Of a DNA stretch of 64,000 nucleotides, positions 21,017 through 32,555 are shown piece by piece. Made by a program: the position numbers and the translations under genes. Numbering within the stretch: position 1 is the stretch's first letter; each line of letters starts with the position of its first letter. Origin of the DNA: Burkholderiales bacterium (GTDB lineage: Bacteria > Pseudomonadota > Gammaproteobacteria > Burkholderiales > Burkholderiaceae_C). The notes under the pieces are model-generated. The model was not told where the DNA came from. It saw only the letters and a program-made list of their open reading frames with translations, and ran no database searches. The DNA is taken from NCBI GenBank assembly GCA_016000195.1, contig JAECRO010000001.1, positions 1-64,000 of the forward strand, read 5' to 3'.

Positions 21017-21319
21017 ATGTTTATCGCCATGAACCGCTTTCGCATTGCACCCGGCCGTGAGGCCGAATTCATCGAGGTCTGGCGCCAGCGCGACAGCCGC
21101 CTGGCCGAGGTGCCGGGCTTTCAGAGCTTTCATCTGCTGCAGGGGCCGGGCGACGCGCAGGCCACGGTGTTCGTCTCGCACTCCACCTGGGAAAGCGCCG
21201 CCGCGTTTGAAGCCTGGACGCGCTCGGAGTCCTTTCGCGCCGCCCATGCCAGCGCCGGCCAGCAGCGCGGCCTCTACCTCGGGCCGCCGCAGTTCGAGGG
21301 TTTCGAGGTGGTGCTCTAG
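21017..21319 (+). CDS. IsdG/ABM-family monooxygenase, putative heme-degrading
   Basis: A 100-residue ferredoxin-like-fold protein of the antibiotic biosynthesis monooxygenase superfamily. Asn6, Trp67 and His77 fall at the positions of the Asn/Trp/His triad that defines the IsdG/IsdI heme oxygenases, and the AWTRSESFRAAH segment matches their heme-contact helix. That favours heme degradation over quinone oxidation. A GAAAGGACA ribosome site precedes the ATG. It follows the GST on the same strand. No heme-uptake genes are nearby, so a role in heme turnover is inference. Confidence 0.75.
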   Translation: MFIAMNRFRIAPGREAEFIEVWRQRDSRLAEVPGFQSFHLLQGPGDAQATVFVSHSTWESAAAFEAWTRSESFRAAHASAGQQRGLYLGPPQFEGFEVVL

Positions 21320-21329
21320 TCGCTGAATA

Positions 21330-21378
21330 TGCTACTGTTTTTATAGCTGTCAGCGCTTGCTGCGCCTGCGCAAGAGGG
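21330..21378 (+). repeat. Dispersed double-hairpin repeat, copy 5
   Basis: Plus orientation: GCTACTGTTTTTATAGC, then CAGCGCTTGCTGCGCC and TGCGCAAGAGG. It is intergenic, just after the IsdG-like gene stop. Confidence 0.8.
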
Positions 21379-21456
21379 TGATTTGATGCTGAATATGACC
21401 GCCTGCCTGGGTTTTGGCCCAGACGCGGCATCTACCGTGACTCCAAGGAATTGAAC

Positions 21457-21915
21457 ATGACGACGCAAGACATCCTGGCCCGCAACCGCGTGATCCTCAC
21501 GCATTTCGACAGCTACAGCACGGCGCTGGTGTTTCCGCGCTGGGAGAGCCGGAGCCTGCTCTGGCCCGAAGCCCTGCCCGAATCCGCGTCCCCGATGCCT
21601 GCCCCGGCCCCAGCCGATATCGGTCCCGAGTATTCGGGCGATGCCGTCAAGCAAGCCGTGGTCGAGCGCTGCGGACTGAACCCTGCCGAGCTGGTGCAGG
21701 TCGGCGAGTTCAACCACTGGGCGCAAACGGACGCCGGCCCGGTGCGCATCCACCTGCTGCGCTTCACCACCACGGATGCGCCGAAAGCCGCCATCGAAGC
21801 GCTCGGCGGCATCTTCAAGCCGATCAGCGAATTGCGCGGCAGCGCAATGAGCGAGCTGGTCTTGCTGCGCGAAGTGTTCAATCTCATCATTGCCGCAGGC
21901 GGCGGGCGCGCCTGA
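21457..21915 (+). CDS. Uncharacterised small soluble protein
   Basis: A 152-residue protein from the ATG at 21457, preceded by an AAGGA ribosome site; a TTG two codons upstream is less likely. No family was recognised. It is soluble, with a Pro/Ala-rich loop near residues 45-58, a GLNPAELVQVGEFNHWAQT segment and a helical, Leu-rich C terminus ending in a Gly/Arg tail. Good codon use and ribosome site support a real gene. It converges on ahpF and is cut off from the IsdG-like gene by a repeat copy. Confidence 0.7.
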   Translation: MTTQDILARNRVILTHFDSYSTALVFPRWESRSLLWPEALPESASPMPAPAPADIGPEYSGDAVKQAVVERCGLNPAELVQVGEFNHWAQTDAGPVRIHLLRFTTTDAPKAAIEALGGIFKPISELRGSAMSELVLLREVFNLIIAAGGGRA

Positions 21916-22016
21916 GGGCTGTCCCGGGCGCGGCCAGGCAAGTCAAACGCAGTCCCGACCCCCTTGTCCGGTGTGCCCGGATATTTTTCGGGGCGGGCGC
22001 GTCTGCCTTGCCGCCA

Positions 22017-23615
22017 TCAGTCGGCCAGCACGGCCGCCATCTCAGGCACGGGCGCCGAGGTCCGGATCAGGTGATCGAACGCGCCCAGTGCGGCCTTGGC
22101 GCCATCACCGGCCGCGATGATGATCTGCTTGAAGGGGACCGTGGTCGCGTCACCCGCTGCAAACACGCCCGGCACCGAGGTCTGGCCCCGGGCATCAACC
22201 ACGATCTCGCCGTGCCTTGACAATTCAACCGTGCCCTTGAGCCAGTCGGTGTTGGGAACCAGGCCGATCTGGATGAACACGCCTTCGATCTCGACCGTGT
22301 GCAAGGCGCTCGACGAACGATCCTTGTAGATCAGGCCGTTCACCTTGTGGCCGTCGCCGGTGATCTCGGTCGTCTGGGCATGGGTGAACACCGTCACGTT
22401 CTTCAGGCTGTGCAGCTTGCGCTGCAACACGGCATCGGCACGCAGCGCGGTATCAAACTCGATCAGCGTGACATGGCCGACGATGCCCGCCAGGTCAATC
22501 GCTGCTTCAACGCCTGAATTGCCGCCGCCGATCACCGCCACGCGCTTGCCCTTGAAGAGCGGGCCGTCGCAATGCGGGCAATAGGCCACGCCCTTGTTCT
22601 TGTACGCCTGCTCGCCGGGCACATTGATGTTGCGCCAGCGCGCGCCGGTGGACAAGATGACGGTCTTGCTCTTGAGCGTGGCGCCGCTTTCGAGCTGAAT
22701 CTCGATCAGGTCCTTGCCCGGCCCGGTCTGCGCAACCAGGGCCTTGGCGCGCTGCATGTTCATGATGTCCACGTCGTAGCTGCGCACATGCGCCTCAAGC
22801 GCCAGCGCGAACTGGGGGCCATTGGTCTCCTGGACCGAGATGAAGTTTTCAATGCCCATGGTGTCCAGCACCTGGCCGCCAAAGCGCTCGCAGGCAATGC
22901 CGGTGCGGATGCCTTTGCGCGCCGCATACACCGCCGCCGTCGCGCCCGCCGGGCCGCCGCCGACGATCAGCACGTCGAACGCTGCCTTGGCGGCAATTTT
23001 CCGGGCTTCGCGTTCCACGCCGCTGGTGTCGATCTTGGCCAGGATTTCTTCCAGGCTCATGCGGCCCTGGCCAAATTCGGCGCCGTTCAGGAACACGGTG
23101 GGCACGGCCATGATCTGGCGTTCCTTGACTTCATCCTGGAACAGCGCACCGTCAATCATGGTGCTCCTGATGCGCGGATTCTGTATCGCCATCAGGTTCA
23201 GTGCCTGCACCACGTCGGGACAGTTGTGGCAGGACAGCGAGATGTAGATTTCAAATTCGAAGTCGCCATCGAGCGCGCGAATCTGCTCCAGCACGGCCTC
23301 GTCCACCTTGGGCGGGTAGCCGCCAACCTGGAGCAGCGCCAGGATGAGCGAGGTGAACTCATGGCCCATGGGCAGGCCGGCAAAGCGCGGGCCGGTGGAT
23401 TCACCGGGGCGGTTGACCGAGAAGGAGGGTTTGCGCTGCTGGTCGTCACGGCTTTGCGTGACGGTGATCAGCGGCGAGGCAGCGGCCACGTCCTTGAGCA
23501 GCGCCTGCATCTCGCCCGACGCCTTGCTGTCGTCGAGCGAGGCAACGATTTCGATGGCCTGGGTGGCGCGTTCGAGGTAGCTTTTGAGTTGGGTTTGGGT
23601 GCCGGCGTCGAGCAT
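22017..23615 (-). CDS. ahpF: AhpF, peroxiredoxin reductase subunit
   Basis: NADH-dependent disulfide reductase of AhpC. It has 532 residues from the ATG at 23615. The N-terminal glutaredoxin-like pair carries CHNC (in LSCHNCPDV), then an FAD domain ([17 protein letters not shown]), the redox disulfide CPHC (AYCPHCDGP) and the NAD(P)-binding [15 protein letters not shown]. The C-terminal [12 protein letters not shown] completes the FAD site. It lies 80 bp downstream of ahpC on the same strand, behind a hairpin terminator, so it is probably expressed at a lower level by read-through. Confidence 0.96.
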   Translation of the reverse strand: MLDAGTQTQLKSYLERATQAIEIVASLDDSKASGEMQALLKDVAAASPLITVTQSRDDQQRKPSFSVNRPGESTGPRFAGLPMGHEFTSLILALLQVGGYPPKVDEAVLEQIRALDGDFEFEIYISLSCHNCPDVVQALNLMAIQNPRIRSTMIDGALFQDEVKERQIMAVPTVFLNGAEFGQGRMSLEEILAKIDTSGVEREARKIAAKAAFDVLIVGGGPAGATAAVYAARKGIRTGIACERFGGQVLDTMGIENFISVQETNGPQFALALEAHVRSYDVDIMNMQRAKALVAQTGPGKDLIEIQLESGATLKSKTVILSTGARWRNINVPGEQAYKNKGVAYCPHCDGPLFKGKRVAVIGGGNSGVEAAIDLAGIVGHVTLIEFDTALRADAVLQRKLHSLKNVTVFTHAQTTEITGDGHKVNGLIYKDRSSSALHTVEIEGVFIQIGLVPNTDWLKGTVELSRHGEIVVDARGQTSVPGVFAAGDATTVPFKQIIIAAGDGAKAALGAFDHLIRTSAPVPEMAAVLAD

Positions 23616-23644
23616 GATGGACTCACATTCAATGTAAAAAAGGA

Positions 23645-23681
23645 ACAAAAAAGCCCGGGGCCAACATAGCGCCCGGGCTTT
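23645..23681 (-). terminator. Terminator/attenuator between ahpC and ahpF
   Basis: On the minus strand CCAAAGCCCGGGCGC-(loop)-CCCCGGGCTTTTTT forms a 9-bp GC stem followed by T residues, directly after ahpC and before ahpF. It should reduce transcription into ahpF. Confidence 0.8.
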
Positions 23682-23695
23682 GGCTTAAAGGGCGC

Positions 23696-24259
23696 TCAGA
23701 TTTTGCCGACGAGGTCGAACGATGGCTTCAGGGTTGCAGAGCCTTCTTCCCACTTGGCGGGGCAGACTTCACCGGGGTGGGCGGCAACATACTGGGCGGC
23801 CTTGACCTTGCGCAGCAGTTCGGTCGCGTTGCGGCCGATGCCTTCGGCGGTCACTTCGACGGCCTGGATGATGCCCTGGGGGTCAACGATGAAGGTGCCA
23901 CGGTCAGCCAGGCCAGCGCCTTCGCGCATGTTGTCGAAATTGCGGGTGATGGCGCCCGATGGGTCGCCAATCATCGCGTACTCGATCTTGCCGATGGTTT
24001 CCGAGCTGTCGTGCCAGGCTTTGTGCGTGAAGTGGGTGTCGGTGGACACGGAGTAGATTTCCACGCCCATTTTCTGGAATTCAGCATAGTGGTCAGCCAC
24101 GTCACCCAGCTCGGTGGGGCAGACAAAAGTGAAGTCGGCAGGGTAGAAAAAGAACACCGACCATTTGCCCTTGACGTCGGCGTCGGACACTTCGATGAAC
24201 TTGCCGGCCTTGTAGGCGCTGGCGGTGAAAGGCTTGATTTCGGTATTGATCACGGACAT
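23696..24259 (-). CDS. ahpC: AhpC, 2-Cys peroxiredoxin
   Basis: Reduces hydrogen peroxide and organic hydroperoxides. The 187 residues begin [11 protein letters not shown] as in enterobacterial AhpC; the peroxidatic Cys47 lies in FTFVCPTE and the resolving Cys166 in GEVCPAKW, with the GGLG-like and YF regions of typical 2-Cys enzymes. AGAGGAAA precedes the ATG. A palindromic, OxyR-like element lies upstream. It is paired with ahpF downstream, which recycles it. Confidence 0.97.
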   Translation of the reverse strand: MSVINTEIKPFTASAYKAGKFIEVSDADVKGKWSVFFFYPADFTFVCPTELGDVADHYAEFQKMGVEIYSVSTDTHFTHKAWHDSSETIGKIEYAMIGDPSGAITRNFDNMREGAGLADRGTFIVDPQGIIQAVEVTAEGIGRNATELLRKVKAAQYVAAHPGEVCPAKWEEGSATLKPSFDLVGKI

Positions 24260-24300
24260 GGTGTTTTCCTCTGCAGGGTGGTTGAAAATCGGAACGAGTT

Positions 24301-24348
24301 GATAGTATATGTCTCTTAATTTAAGAAATTAAATAGTCATATACTATC
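24301..24348. promoter_or_regulatory. Palindromic element upstream of ahpC, OxyR-like
   Basis: GATAGTATATG at 24301-24311 is repeated inverted as CATATACTATC at 24338-24348. Inside it ATAG-N7-CTAT (24333-24347) matches one OxyR half-operator and ATAG-N7-CTCT (24302-24316) nearly matches another, though their spacing is 16 rather than 7. It lies 42 bp before the ahpC start. OxyR binding is inference. Confidence 0.55.
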
Positions 24349-24502
24349 AATGAAATTGGGTTTGGCTATTTCTCCAGCAGCGCGCTTCAAGCTTCAATAT
24401 ACCTAGCCATGAGCGCTTTGAGTTTGTTGAAGATCAACGTGGCGTTTATTGGCGGCTGCGGCATGGCGGCTGGCTGCTCTTGATGATTTTTGATAAAAAC
24501 AT

Positions 24503-24547
24503 GCTCTGGCGCAATAAGCATGGGCGCAAGATGCTATTAAAAGTATA
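24503..24547 (-). repeat. Dispersed double-hairpin repeat, copy 6
   Basis: Minus orientation: GGCGCAATAAGCATGGGCGCAAG then GCTATTAAAAGTATAG. It lies between ppsR and ahpC in the 325-bp gap 24260-24584, where I see no gene; the rest of the gap is the ahpC leader. Confidence 0.75.
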
Positions 24548-24584
24548 GTGAAAGCTGTGGCCGGGCTGGCCTGCTGGCGGGCCA

Positions 24585-25406
24585 TCAATACTCCAGCCGC
24601 TCCGGTTTGATTTCCTGCAGGATGGTGGTCGCGATTTCCTCGATGGACTTGGTGGTGGTCGAGAGCCAGCGAATGCCTTCGCGGCGCATCATGGCCTCGG
24701 CTTCATGAATCTCGTTGCGGCAATTGGCCAGGCTGGAATAGGTCGAGTTGGGCCGGCGCTCGTTGCGGATCTGGCTCAGCCGCTCCGGGGCAATCGTCAG
24801 GCCGAAGATTTTCTTGCGGTGCGGCACCAGCGCGGGCGGCAGTTGCCGGCGCTCGAAGTCTTCGGGAATCAAGGGGTAATTGGACGCCTTCAGGCCGTAC
24901 TGCATGGCCAGGTACAGGGTGGTCGGCGTTTTGCCGCTGCGGCTGACGCCCACCAGGATCACGTCCGAGCCGGCCAGGTCCCGATGGCTCTGGCCGTCGT
25001 CATGCGCCAGCGAGAAATTGATCGCCTCGATCCGGTCGTCATAGGCCTTGCTCTTGGAGGCATCCGAAAACCGGCCGACCCGGTGGTTGGATTTGATCCC
25101 CAGTTCGCTTTCCAGCGGCGCGACAAAGATGCCGAACATGTCCAGCAGCATGCCGTTGCACTGGGCCTTGATGACCGCCAGGATGTCCATGTTCACCAGC
25201 GTGGTGAAAACGATGGGCCGCTTGCCTTCCAGCTCGCCCGTGTGATTGATATGGCGGATCGCCTGATGGGCCTTGTCCACGGTGTCGATAAAGGGCAGCC
25301 GTACATGGCGCGGACTGATTTCGAACTGGGCCAGGATGGCGTTGCCAAAGGTTTCGGCCGTAATGCCGGTGCCGTCGGAGATGAAAAACACGGTGCGATT
25401 GGACAT
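24585..25406 (-). CDS. ppsR: PEP synthase regulatory protein (kinase/phosphorylase)
   Basis: Bifunctional DUF299 enzyme that uses ADP to phosphorylate and inactivate PEP synthase and uses phosphate to reactivate it. The 273 residues start [19 protein letters not shown], a family hallmark, and hold the P-loop GVSRSGKT (153-160) and [13 protein letters not shown]. It is divergent from ppsA across 178 bp, the usual genetic link between target and regulator. Assignment by motif and context is firm. Confidence 0.95.
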   Translation of the reverse strand: MSNRTVFFISDGTGITAETFGNAILAQFEISPRHVRLPFIDTVDKAHQAIRHINHTGELEGKRPIVFTTLVNMDILAVIKAQCNGMLLDMFGIFVAPLESELGIKSNHRVGRFSDASKSKAYDDRIEAINFSLAHDDGQSHRDLAGSDVILVGVSRSGKTPTTLYLAMQYGLKASNYPLIPEDFERRQLPPALVPHRKKIFGLTIAPERLSQIRNERRPNSTYSSLANCRNEIHEAEAMMRREGIRWLSTTTKSIEEIATTILQEIKPERLEY

Positions 25407-25584
25407 GAGGGTCGATTCGGTCAGGTGAAAGGCGAAGATGGGAGCGCCTGGCGGCAGCCCCCTACAATCGGGGCAATTATCCAGTTTATGGTTCAGTGCG
25501 CTGCATCAAACCCAGAAAAGAACAACAAGGTTGGGCGCCGCACCGGGCCGATAGTGCCGATTTTTAACCTCCCGGAGTATTTTT

Positions 25585-27984
<2,400 letters not shown>

Positions 27985-27997
27985 GGTTTTCAGTGCT

Positions 27998-28021
27998 CCA
28001 CCGAGGGAAAACCCTCGGTGG
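27998..28021 (+). terminator. Perfect 10-bp hairpin after ppsA
   Basis: CCACCGAGGG-AAAA-CCCTCGGTGG immediately follows ppsA. No T-run follows, so it may be a weak terminator or an mRNA 3'-end stabiliser. Confidence 0.6.
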
Positions 28022-28095
28022 CCTGGACGGGCCGTGTCTGTAATGGGCGCATCCTCCGATGACAATCGGAGATTCTTGTTCTCGGGCCTGCTGCC

Positions 28096-28395
28096 ATGCT
28101 GACTGTTGCTATCACCGTCAAACTGATTGCTGAAATTGCGCTGCTGGCCCTGTTCGGCCAGGGGTTGCTGGGTTTGATGATGTCGGGTGAAAACTGCAAT
28201 CGCAACCCTTTTTATGCCTTGCTGCAGTTGCTTGGACGGCCCTGGCTGCGCGCGGCCCGCTGGCTTTCGCCACGTGTGGTGCTGGAGCGCCATGTGCCGC
28301 TGGCTGCATTTTTTCTTCTGCTGCTTGTCTGGGGCGCGGCAAGCTGGATCAAAGTCAGCATCTGCCTGCAAATCGGCGTGGCCTTATGCAAATGA
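28096..28395 (+). CDS. Small two-TM membrane protein, unknown family
   Basis: A 99-residue protein with a hydrophobic N-terminal helix (about 8-28), a basic Trp/Arg-rich middle and a second strongly hydrophobic helix (about 68-90). No family was recognised. It overlaps the start of the TPR gene by 10 bp and heads a four-gene same-strand set leading to a DUF4212/sodium-solute symporter pair, so it is likely an accessory or assembly component of that transporter. This role is only inferred from position. Confidence 0.6.
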   Translation: MLTVAITVKLIAEIALLALFGQGLLGLMMSGENCNRNPFYALLQLLGRPWLRAARWLSPRVVLERHVPLAAFFLLLLVWGAASWIKVSICLQIGVALCK

Positions 28396-29027
28396 TCTGT
28401 TCGCTCAAACGCCACCTTGATTACCTTTTTTTAAAGGCGCAAGCCCTGGCTCTGCTGGCGCTCGGACAGCAGGCGCGCGCCTTGTGCAGGTTTGACCGCA
28501 TGCTGGTGCTTCTGCCCATGGACCGTTATGCGCTTGCCAGCCGTGCCCATGTGCTGGCCCAGCTCAACAGGCTCGATGACGCCGTGGCCAGCTTGCAGCA
28601 GCTCACCCACGTCACGGGAACGCCAGCGCAACAGGCTGCGGCCTGGTTCAACCTGGGCTATGTACTCCAGCAGAACGGGCGGCATGAGGAAGCCAGGCCC
28701 GCATTTGAAAAAGCTGCCGAACACCATCCCTGCATGGACCGGGCATGGTACGGACTGGCGCTGGTGCTGATCCATCAGGGGCGGTTGCATGAGGCCAGGC
28801 GGGCGCTGAAAAAAACAACGCAGCTGCAGCCCATGAGCCCCTACGGCTGGTACCGGCTGGCAGAGGTCAGCCTGGCGCTGGGCGAACCAGAGAAAGCGCG
28901 TCAGGTGATTGAACATTTGCGCCAGTTCGAACCCCGGGTCGCCGCGCAACTGGAGCGCGACATTGGCCTTTCCGTGCATTTGCAAGCCCATAACCAGCAG
29001 GGTTCGACGTGTGATGCTGCCGGCTGA
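28386..29027 (+). CDS. TPR-repeat protein
   Basis: A 213-residue helical protein with consecutive tetratricopeptide units, the clearest around AAAWFNLGYVLQQNGRHEEA, AWYGLALVLIHQGRLHEARR and YGWYRLAEVSLALGEPEKAR. No signal peptide or membrane helix is convincing, so it is probably cytoplasmic. It overlaps the small membrane protein upstream and the DUF4212 gene downstream, implying coupled translation. It probably acts as a protein-interaction scaffold for the neighbouring symporter; no specific function is known to me. Confidence 0.8.
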   Translation: MQMICSLKRHLDYLFLKAQALALLALGQQARALCRFDRMLVLLPMDRYALASRAHVLAQLNRLDDAVASLQQLTHVTGTPAQQAAAWFNLGYVLQQNGRHEEARPAFEKAAEHHPCMDRAWYGLALVLIHQGRLHEARRALKKTTQLQPMSPYGWYRLAEVSLALGEPEKARQVIEHLRQFEPRVAAQLERDIGLSVHLQAHNQQGSTCDAAG

Positions 29028-29274
29028 ACTGCATCGCCGCTACTGGCGCAAGACCCTGGTGGTGACGGCCTTGCTGTTGCTTGTCTGGTTTGCCGCTACC
29101 TTCGGCATCGCCTACTTTGCGCGTTTCCTGGACTTCCGTTTCTTCGGCTGGCCTTTCAGCTTCTGGATGGGGGCGCAAGGCGCATTGATGATCTATTGCC
29201 TGATTGTCGGTTTTTATGCCTGGTACATGAACCGGCTTGATGCAGAGCACGGCGCGGCAGACGAGGATGATTGA
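29014..29274 (+). CDS. DUF4212 small subunit of sodium:solute symporter
   Basis: An 86-residue two-helix membrane protein: LHRRYWRKTLVVTALLLLVW, then FGIAYFARFLDFRFFGWPFSFWM and a second hydrophobic segment ending in YAWYMNRLD. This is the DUF4212 pattern that regularly precedes VC_2705-type sodium:solute symporters. The ATG at 29014 lies inside the TPR gene end (a GTG at 29011 is an alternative), and the stop is 2 nt before the symporter start. It is probably an obligate partner of the large subunit. Confidence 0.85.
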   Translation: MLPAELHRRYWRKTLVVTALLLLVWFAATFGIAYFARFLDFRFFGWPFSFWMGAQGALMIYCLIVGFYAWYMNRLDAEHGAADEDD

Positions 29275-29276
29275 GC

Positions 29277-31445
29277 ATGGCGGGTTTTTTCGGCGAACAT
29301 GAAGGATTTGTGCGCTCCAGAAAACGGTTCAAGTCCCAGCTGGACCGCATCTATCGCTGGTTCACGCTGGGCTTCGTCATCTATGTGCTGCTGCTGGGCG
29401 GACTGGAGCGCCTGGGCATGCCGCACTCATGGATAGGCATGACGTTCTTGCTGTCCACGATTGCCTTGTATGCCGGTATCGGCATCATGACCCGCACCAC
29501 CGATGCCGCCGAATATTACGTGGCGGGCCGCCGGGTTCCGGCGATTTATAACGGGATGGCGATAGGGGCCGACTGGATGTCGGCGGCTTCATTCCTGGGC
29601 TTGGCAGGCACTTTGTACCTTACGGGCTACAGTGGCCTGGCATTCATCATGGGATGGACCGGCGGCTATTGCCTGGTGGCGCTGGTGCTGGCGCCTTACC
29701 TGCGCAAGTTCGGGCAGTTCACGATTCCGGATTTTCTGGGTGAGCGCTATGGCGGGCATCTGCCGCGCTTGATGGGCCTGTCGGCAGCCATCCTGTGCTC
29801 CTTTACTTATCTGGTCGCACAGATTTATGGCGTTGGACTTATCACGTCCTACCTCACCGGCATCGCTTTCGAACTGGGTATTTTTCTGGGCGTGGGCGGC
29901 ATTCTGGTCTGCTCTTTCCTGGGTGGAATGCGTGCAGTGACCTGGACGCAGGTGGCGCAATACATCATTTTGCTGGTGGCCTACCTGATTCCGGTGGTCT
30001 GGCTGTCGGTCAAGCAGACCGGCATTCCTGTCCCGCAAGCGGTTTACGGTTTTCAACTGGAAAAAGTGACGGCCAAGGAAAAGCAGCTGGCAACAGACCC
30101 CAAGGAGATGGAGGTTCGGGCCATCTTTCACCAGCGCGCAGAAGTTCTGGCCGAAAAGATGATGCATCCGGAGCTTTCAATGGCTGCCGACAAATTGGCA
30201 GCCACCCGAAAACTGGCAGCGCTGAAAGCCGGCAATGCCTCGGTCGCCGAGGTTTCCGCCGCCGGCAAGGCCTTGGCGGCACTGCCCAAGGATGAGCCGG
30301 CGGCACTTCGTGAGTGGGTCTTGGCCAAATCGGCCGACGACATCAAAAGCCAGCCACTCAACGGCATGCCCGCCCATGCGGCCCAGTTCTTGGGCAACCC
30401 TGATGGCACACCCGAGGAAAAAGAGCTTTACGACACTTCGCGGCGCAACTTCCTGGCGCTGGTTTTCTGCCTGATGGTCGGGACATCCGCCTTGCCGCAT
30501 ATCCTGATGCGTTACTACACCGTGCCTGGCGTTCGCGAGGCGCGGCAGTCCGTCACCTGGTCGCTGTTTTCCGTTTTCCTGCTGTACTGCACCGCACCTG
30601 CGCTGGCGGTGCTGGTGAAGTATGAAATTTTTACCGTGCTGGTCGGCATGCCCTTTGACCAGTTGCCCGCATGGGTCAATGCGTGGAACAAGGTCGATCC
30701 GGCGCTGCTGTCAGTCGTGGATGTCAACAAGGACAATGTTTTACAACTCAATGAAATGACGATAGGCGGCGACATCGTGGTGCTTCTGACGCCCGAACTG
30801 GCGGGGCTCCCTTACGTTATTTCAGCGCTGGTGGCTGCTGGTGGGCTTGCCGCCGCGCTCTCGACCGCCGATGGGCTGCTGCTGGTCATTGCCAATGCGC
30901 TGGGGCATGACCTGTATTACAAGATGATTGATCCCAATGCTTCAACCGTGAGCCGGGTCACGCTGTCCAAGATACTGCTGCTCATCGTTGCCTTGCTGGC
31001 CGCCTATGTAGCCGCCCAGAAGCCGGCCGACATCCTGTTTCTGGTATCCGCCGCTTTTTCCTTTGCGGCGGCATCGTTTTTTCCGGCGCTGAGCATGGGT
31101 ATTTTCTGGAAACGGGCCACCGGCACGGCGGCGACCCTGGGAATGATGTCGGGCCTGGGTGTGACAACCTACTACATGGTGACAACCCAGCCCTGGTTGC
31201 GCACCATTTTCGGCATCACCTCGCCGGTTCAGCTCTGGTGGGGAATTGATCCCATATCAGCCGGTCTGTTCGGCGTGCCCGTTGGGTTTGCCGTGATCAT
31301 CCTGGTCAGTCTGGTGACGCGGCCGCCCAGCCAGGATATTCAGGCGCTGGTGGAGTACATCCGTTACCCGGATCTGAAGGCCTATGACCGGTCTTTTGCC
31401 ACGCAGGACAGGGTTGTTCCGCATCAAGTTCCTGACGGGCTATAA
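29277..31445 (+). CDS. Sodium:solute symporter, VC_2705 family
   Basis: A 722-residue inner-membrane transporter of the SSS family, related to acetate/monocarboxylate permeases. The core shows AAEYYVAGRRVPAIYNGMAIG, ADWMSAASFLG and ALSTADGLLLVIANALGHD. Two inserts make it longer than ActP (about 550): a soluble helical insert at about 255-365 rich in Ala/Lys/Glu, and a loop with an EF-hand-like Ca-binding pattern DVNKDNVLQLNE (482-493). Translation follows DUF4212 by 2 nt. The transported solute is unknown; acetate or another short carboxylate is plausible. Confidence 0.88.
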   Translation: MAGFFGEHEGFVRSRKRFKSQLDRIYRWFTLGFVIYVLLLGGLERLGMPHSWIGMTFLLSTIALYAGIGIMTRTTDAAEYYVAGRRVPAIYNGMAIGADWMSAASFLGLAGTLYLTGYSGLAFIMGWTGGYCLVALVLAPYLRKFGQFTIPDFLGERYGGHLPRLMGLSAAILCSFTYLVAQIYGVGLITSYLTGIAFELGIFLGVGGILVCSFLGGMRAVTWTQVAQYIILLVAYLIPVVWLSVKQTGIPVPQAVYGFQLEKVTAKEKQLATDPKEMEVRAIFHQRAEVLAEKMMHPELSMAADKLAATRKLAALKAGNASVAEVSAAGKALAALPKDEPAALREWVLAKSADDIKSQPLNGMPAHAAQFLGNPDGTPEEKELYDTSRRNFLALVFCLMVGTSALPHILMRYYTVPGVREARQSVTWSLFSVFLLYCTAPALAVLVKYEIFTVLVGMPFDQLPAWVNAWNKVDPALLSVVDVNKDNVLQLNEMTIGGDIVVLLTPELAGLPYVISALVAAGGLAAALSTADGLLLVIANALGHDLYYKMIDPNASTVSRVTLSKILLLIVALLAAYVAAQKPADILFLVSAAFSFAAASFFPALSMGIFWKRATGTAATLGMMSGLGVTTYYMVTTQPWLRTIFGITSPVQLWWGIDPISAGLFGVPVGFAVIILVSLVTRPPSQDIQALVEYIRYPDLKAYDRSFATQDRVVPHQVPDGL

Positions 31446-31516
31446 TCATGGGCTTCGCCTTGCTGCACCCTTAACGACGCTGGGGCAGCTTTTTATTGCA
31501 TCCAAAAGGAGATTTT

Positions 31517-31882
31517 ATGCGTCATTACGAGATCGTCTTGCTGATCCACCCGGATCAAAGCGAGCAAGTCCCAGCCATGCTGGAACGCTACAAGGGCATG
31601 ATTACCGCCGGCGGCGGAACTGTGCATCGTGTTGAAGATTGGGGCCGTCGCCAGCTGGTGTACCTGATCCAGAAACTTGCCAAAGCCCACTACCTCTGCA
31701 TCAACATCGAAGCCAGCCAGGCCGTGATGGAAGAAATTGAACATGCGTTCAAGTTCAACGATGCCGTACTGCGCCACCTGACCGTGGTGAAGAAAAAGGC
31801 TGAAACCGGCCCGTCCCTCATGATGCGCAACGTCGAGAGGGAAGAAGCCCGTAAAACCCAACAGCAGGAGTTTGCGGCGTAA
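31517..31882 (+). CDS. rpsF: 30S ribosomal protein S6
   Basis: Small-subunit protein that pairs with S18. It has 121 residues from the ATG at 31517 behind AAAAGGAG; the frame extends upstream but the ribosome site fixes this start. [18 protein letters not shown] and [17 protein letters not shown] are typical. It heads the conserved rpsF-priB-rpsR-rplI cluster. Confidence 0.97.
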   Translation: MRHYEIVLLIHPDQSEQVPAMLERYKGMITAGGGTVHRVEDWGRRQLVYLIQKLAKAHYLCINIEASQAVMEEIEHAFKFNDAVLRHLTVVKKKAETGPSLMMRNVEREEARKTQQQEFAA

Positions 31883-31930
31883 TTCGCCCCATTCTGTTGA
31901 ACGCTTCGCTGTTGTGCATTTGGAGCCGCA

Positions 31931-32248
31931 GTGAACCAGGTTGACCTGACCGCCTGTATCGCCGAGCTAAGTCCTCTGCGCTACACACCCGCTGGAATCC
32001 CCGCCATCAACTTCATTCTCGAACACGAGTCTGAAGTGCTTGAAGCGGGTATCAGCAGACAAGTCAAGTTGACGATCAAGGCAGTTGCTTTCGGAACGCT
32101 GGCTGAGCAAGCCGTCAAGCTTCCTTTGGGCAAGCCTTTCAGGTTCACGGGTTTTCTCATCAATGCGCGCACCAGCAAAGGCGTTGTTTTTCATATTCAA
32201 GCTCTTCACCCGATGCTTCAGGCAGAGCAAGTACTGAACCCCATTTAA
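31931..32248 (+). CDS. priB: Primosomal replication protein N
   Basis: Single-strand DNA-binding OB-fold protein that acts with PriA in replication restart. The 105 residues, beginning at a GTG (31931) after a GGAGCCGCA stretch, contain [19 protein letters not shown] and the conserved FRFTGFL and ISRQVKL strands. The position between rpsF and rpsR is diagnostic in beta/gammaproteobacteria. Confidence 0.94.
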   Translation: MNQVDLTACIAELSPLRYTPAGIPAINFILEHESEVLEAGISRQVKLTIKAVAFGTLAEQAVKLPLGKPFRFTGFLINARTSKGVVFHIQALHPMLQAEQVLNPI

Positions 32249-32258
32249 GGAGTCCATC

Positions 32259-32543
32259 ATGGCCGGACCAAAACGTTTCAATAAAGACAAGCGCCCCAAG
32301 CGCAATACCCAATCCCTGCTGTTCAAGCGCAAGCGTTTTTGCCGCTTCACAGCCGCTGGCGTTGAAGAAATCGACTACAAAGATATCGACACCCTGCGCG
32401 ATTTCGTTTCTGAAAATGGAAAAATCATTCCCGCACGCCTGACCGGCACCCGCGCGATTTTCCAGCGCCAGATCAACACTGCTGTCAAGCGCGCTCGCTT
32501 CCTCGCGATGCTGCCTTACAGCGACCAGCACCGCAGCCTGTAA
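32259..32543 (+). CDS. rpsR: 30S ribosomal protein S18
   Basis: A 94-residue basic protein that binds S6 and 16S r[34 protein letters not shown] and [20 protein letters not shown] are all family segments. AAGGAG precedes the ATG, and it sits 10 bp after priB. It is slightly longer at the N terminus than the E. coli protein. Confidence 0.97.
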   Translation: MAGPKRFNKDKRPKRNTQSLLFKRKRFCRFTAAGVEEIDYKDIDTLRDFVSENGKIIPARLTGTRAIFQRQINTAVKRARFLAMLPYSDQHRSL

Positions 32544-32555
32544 GGAGATACGACC

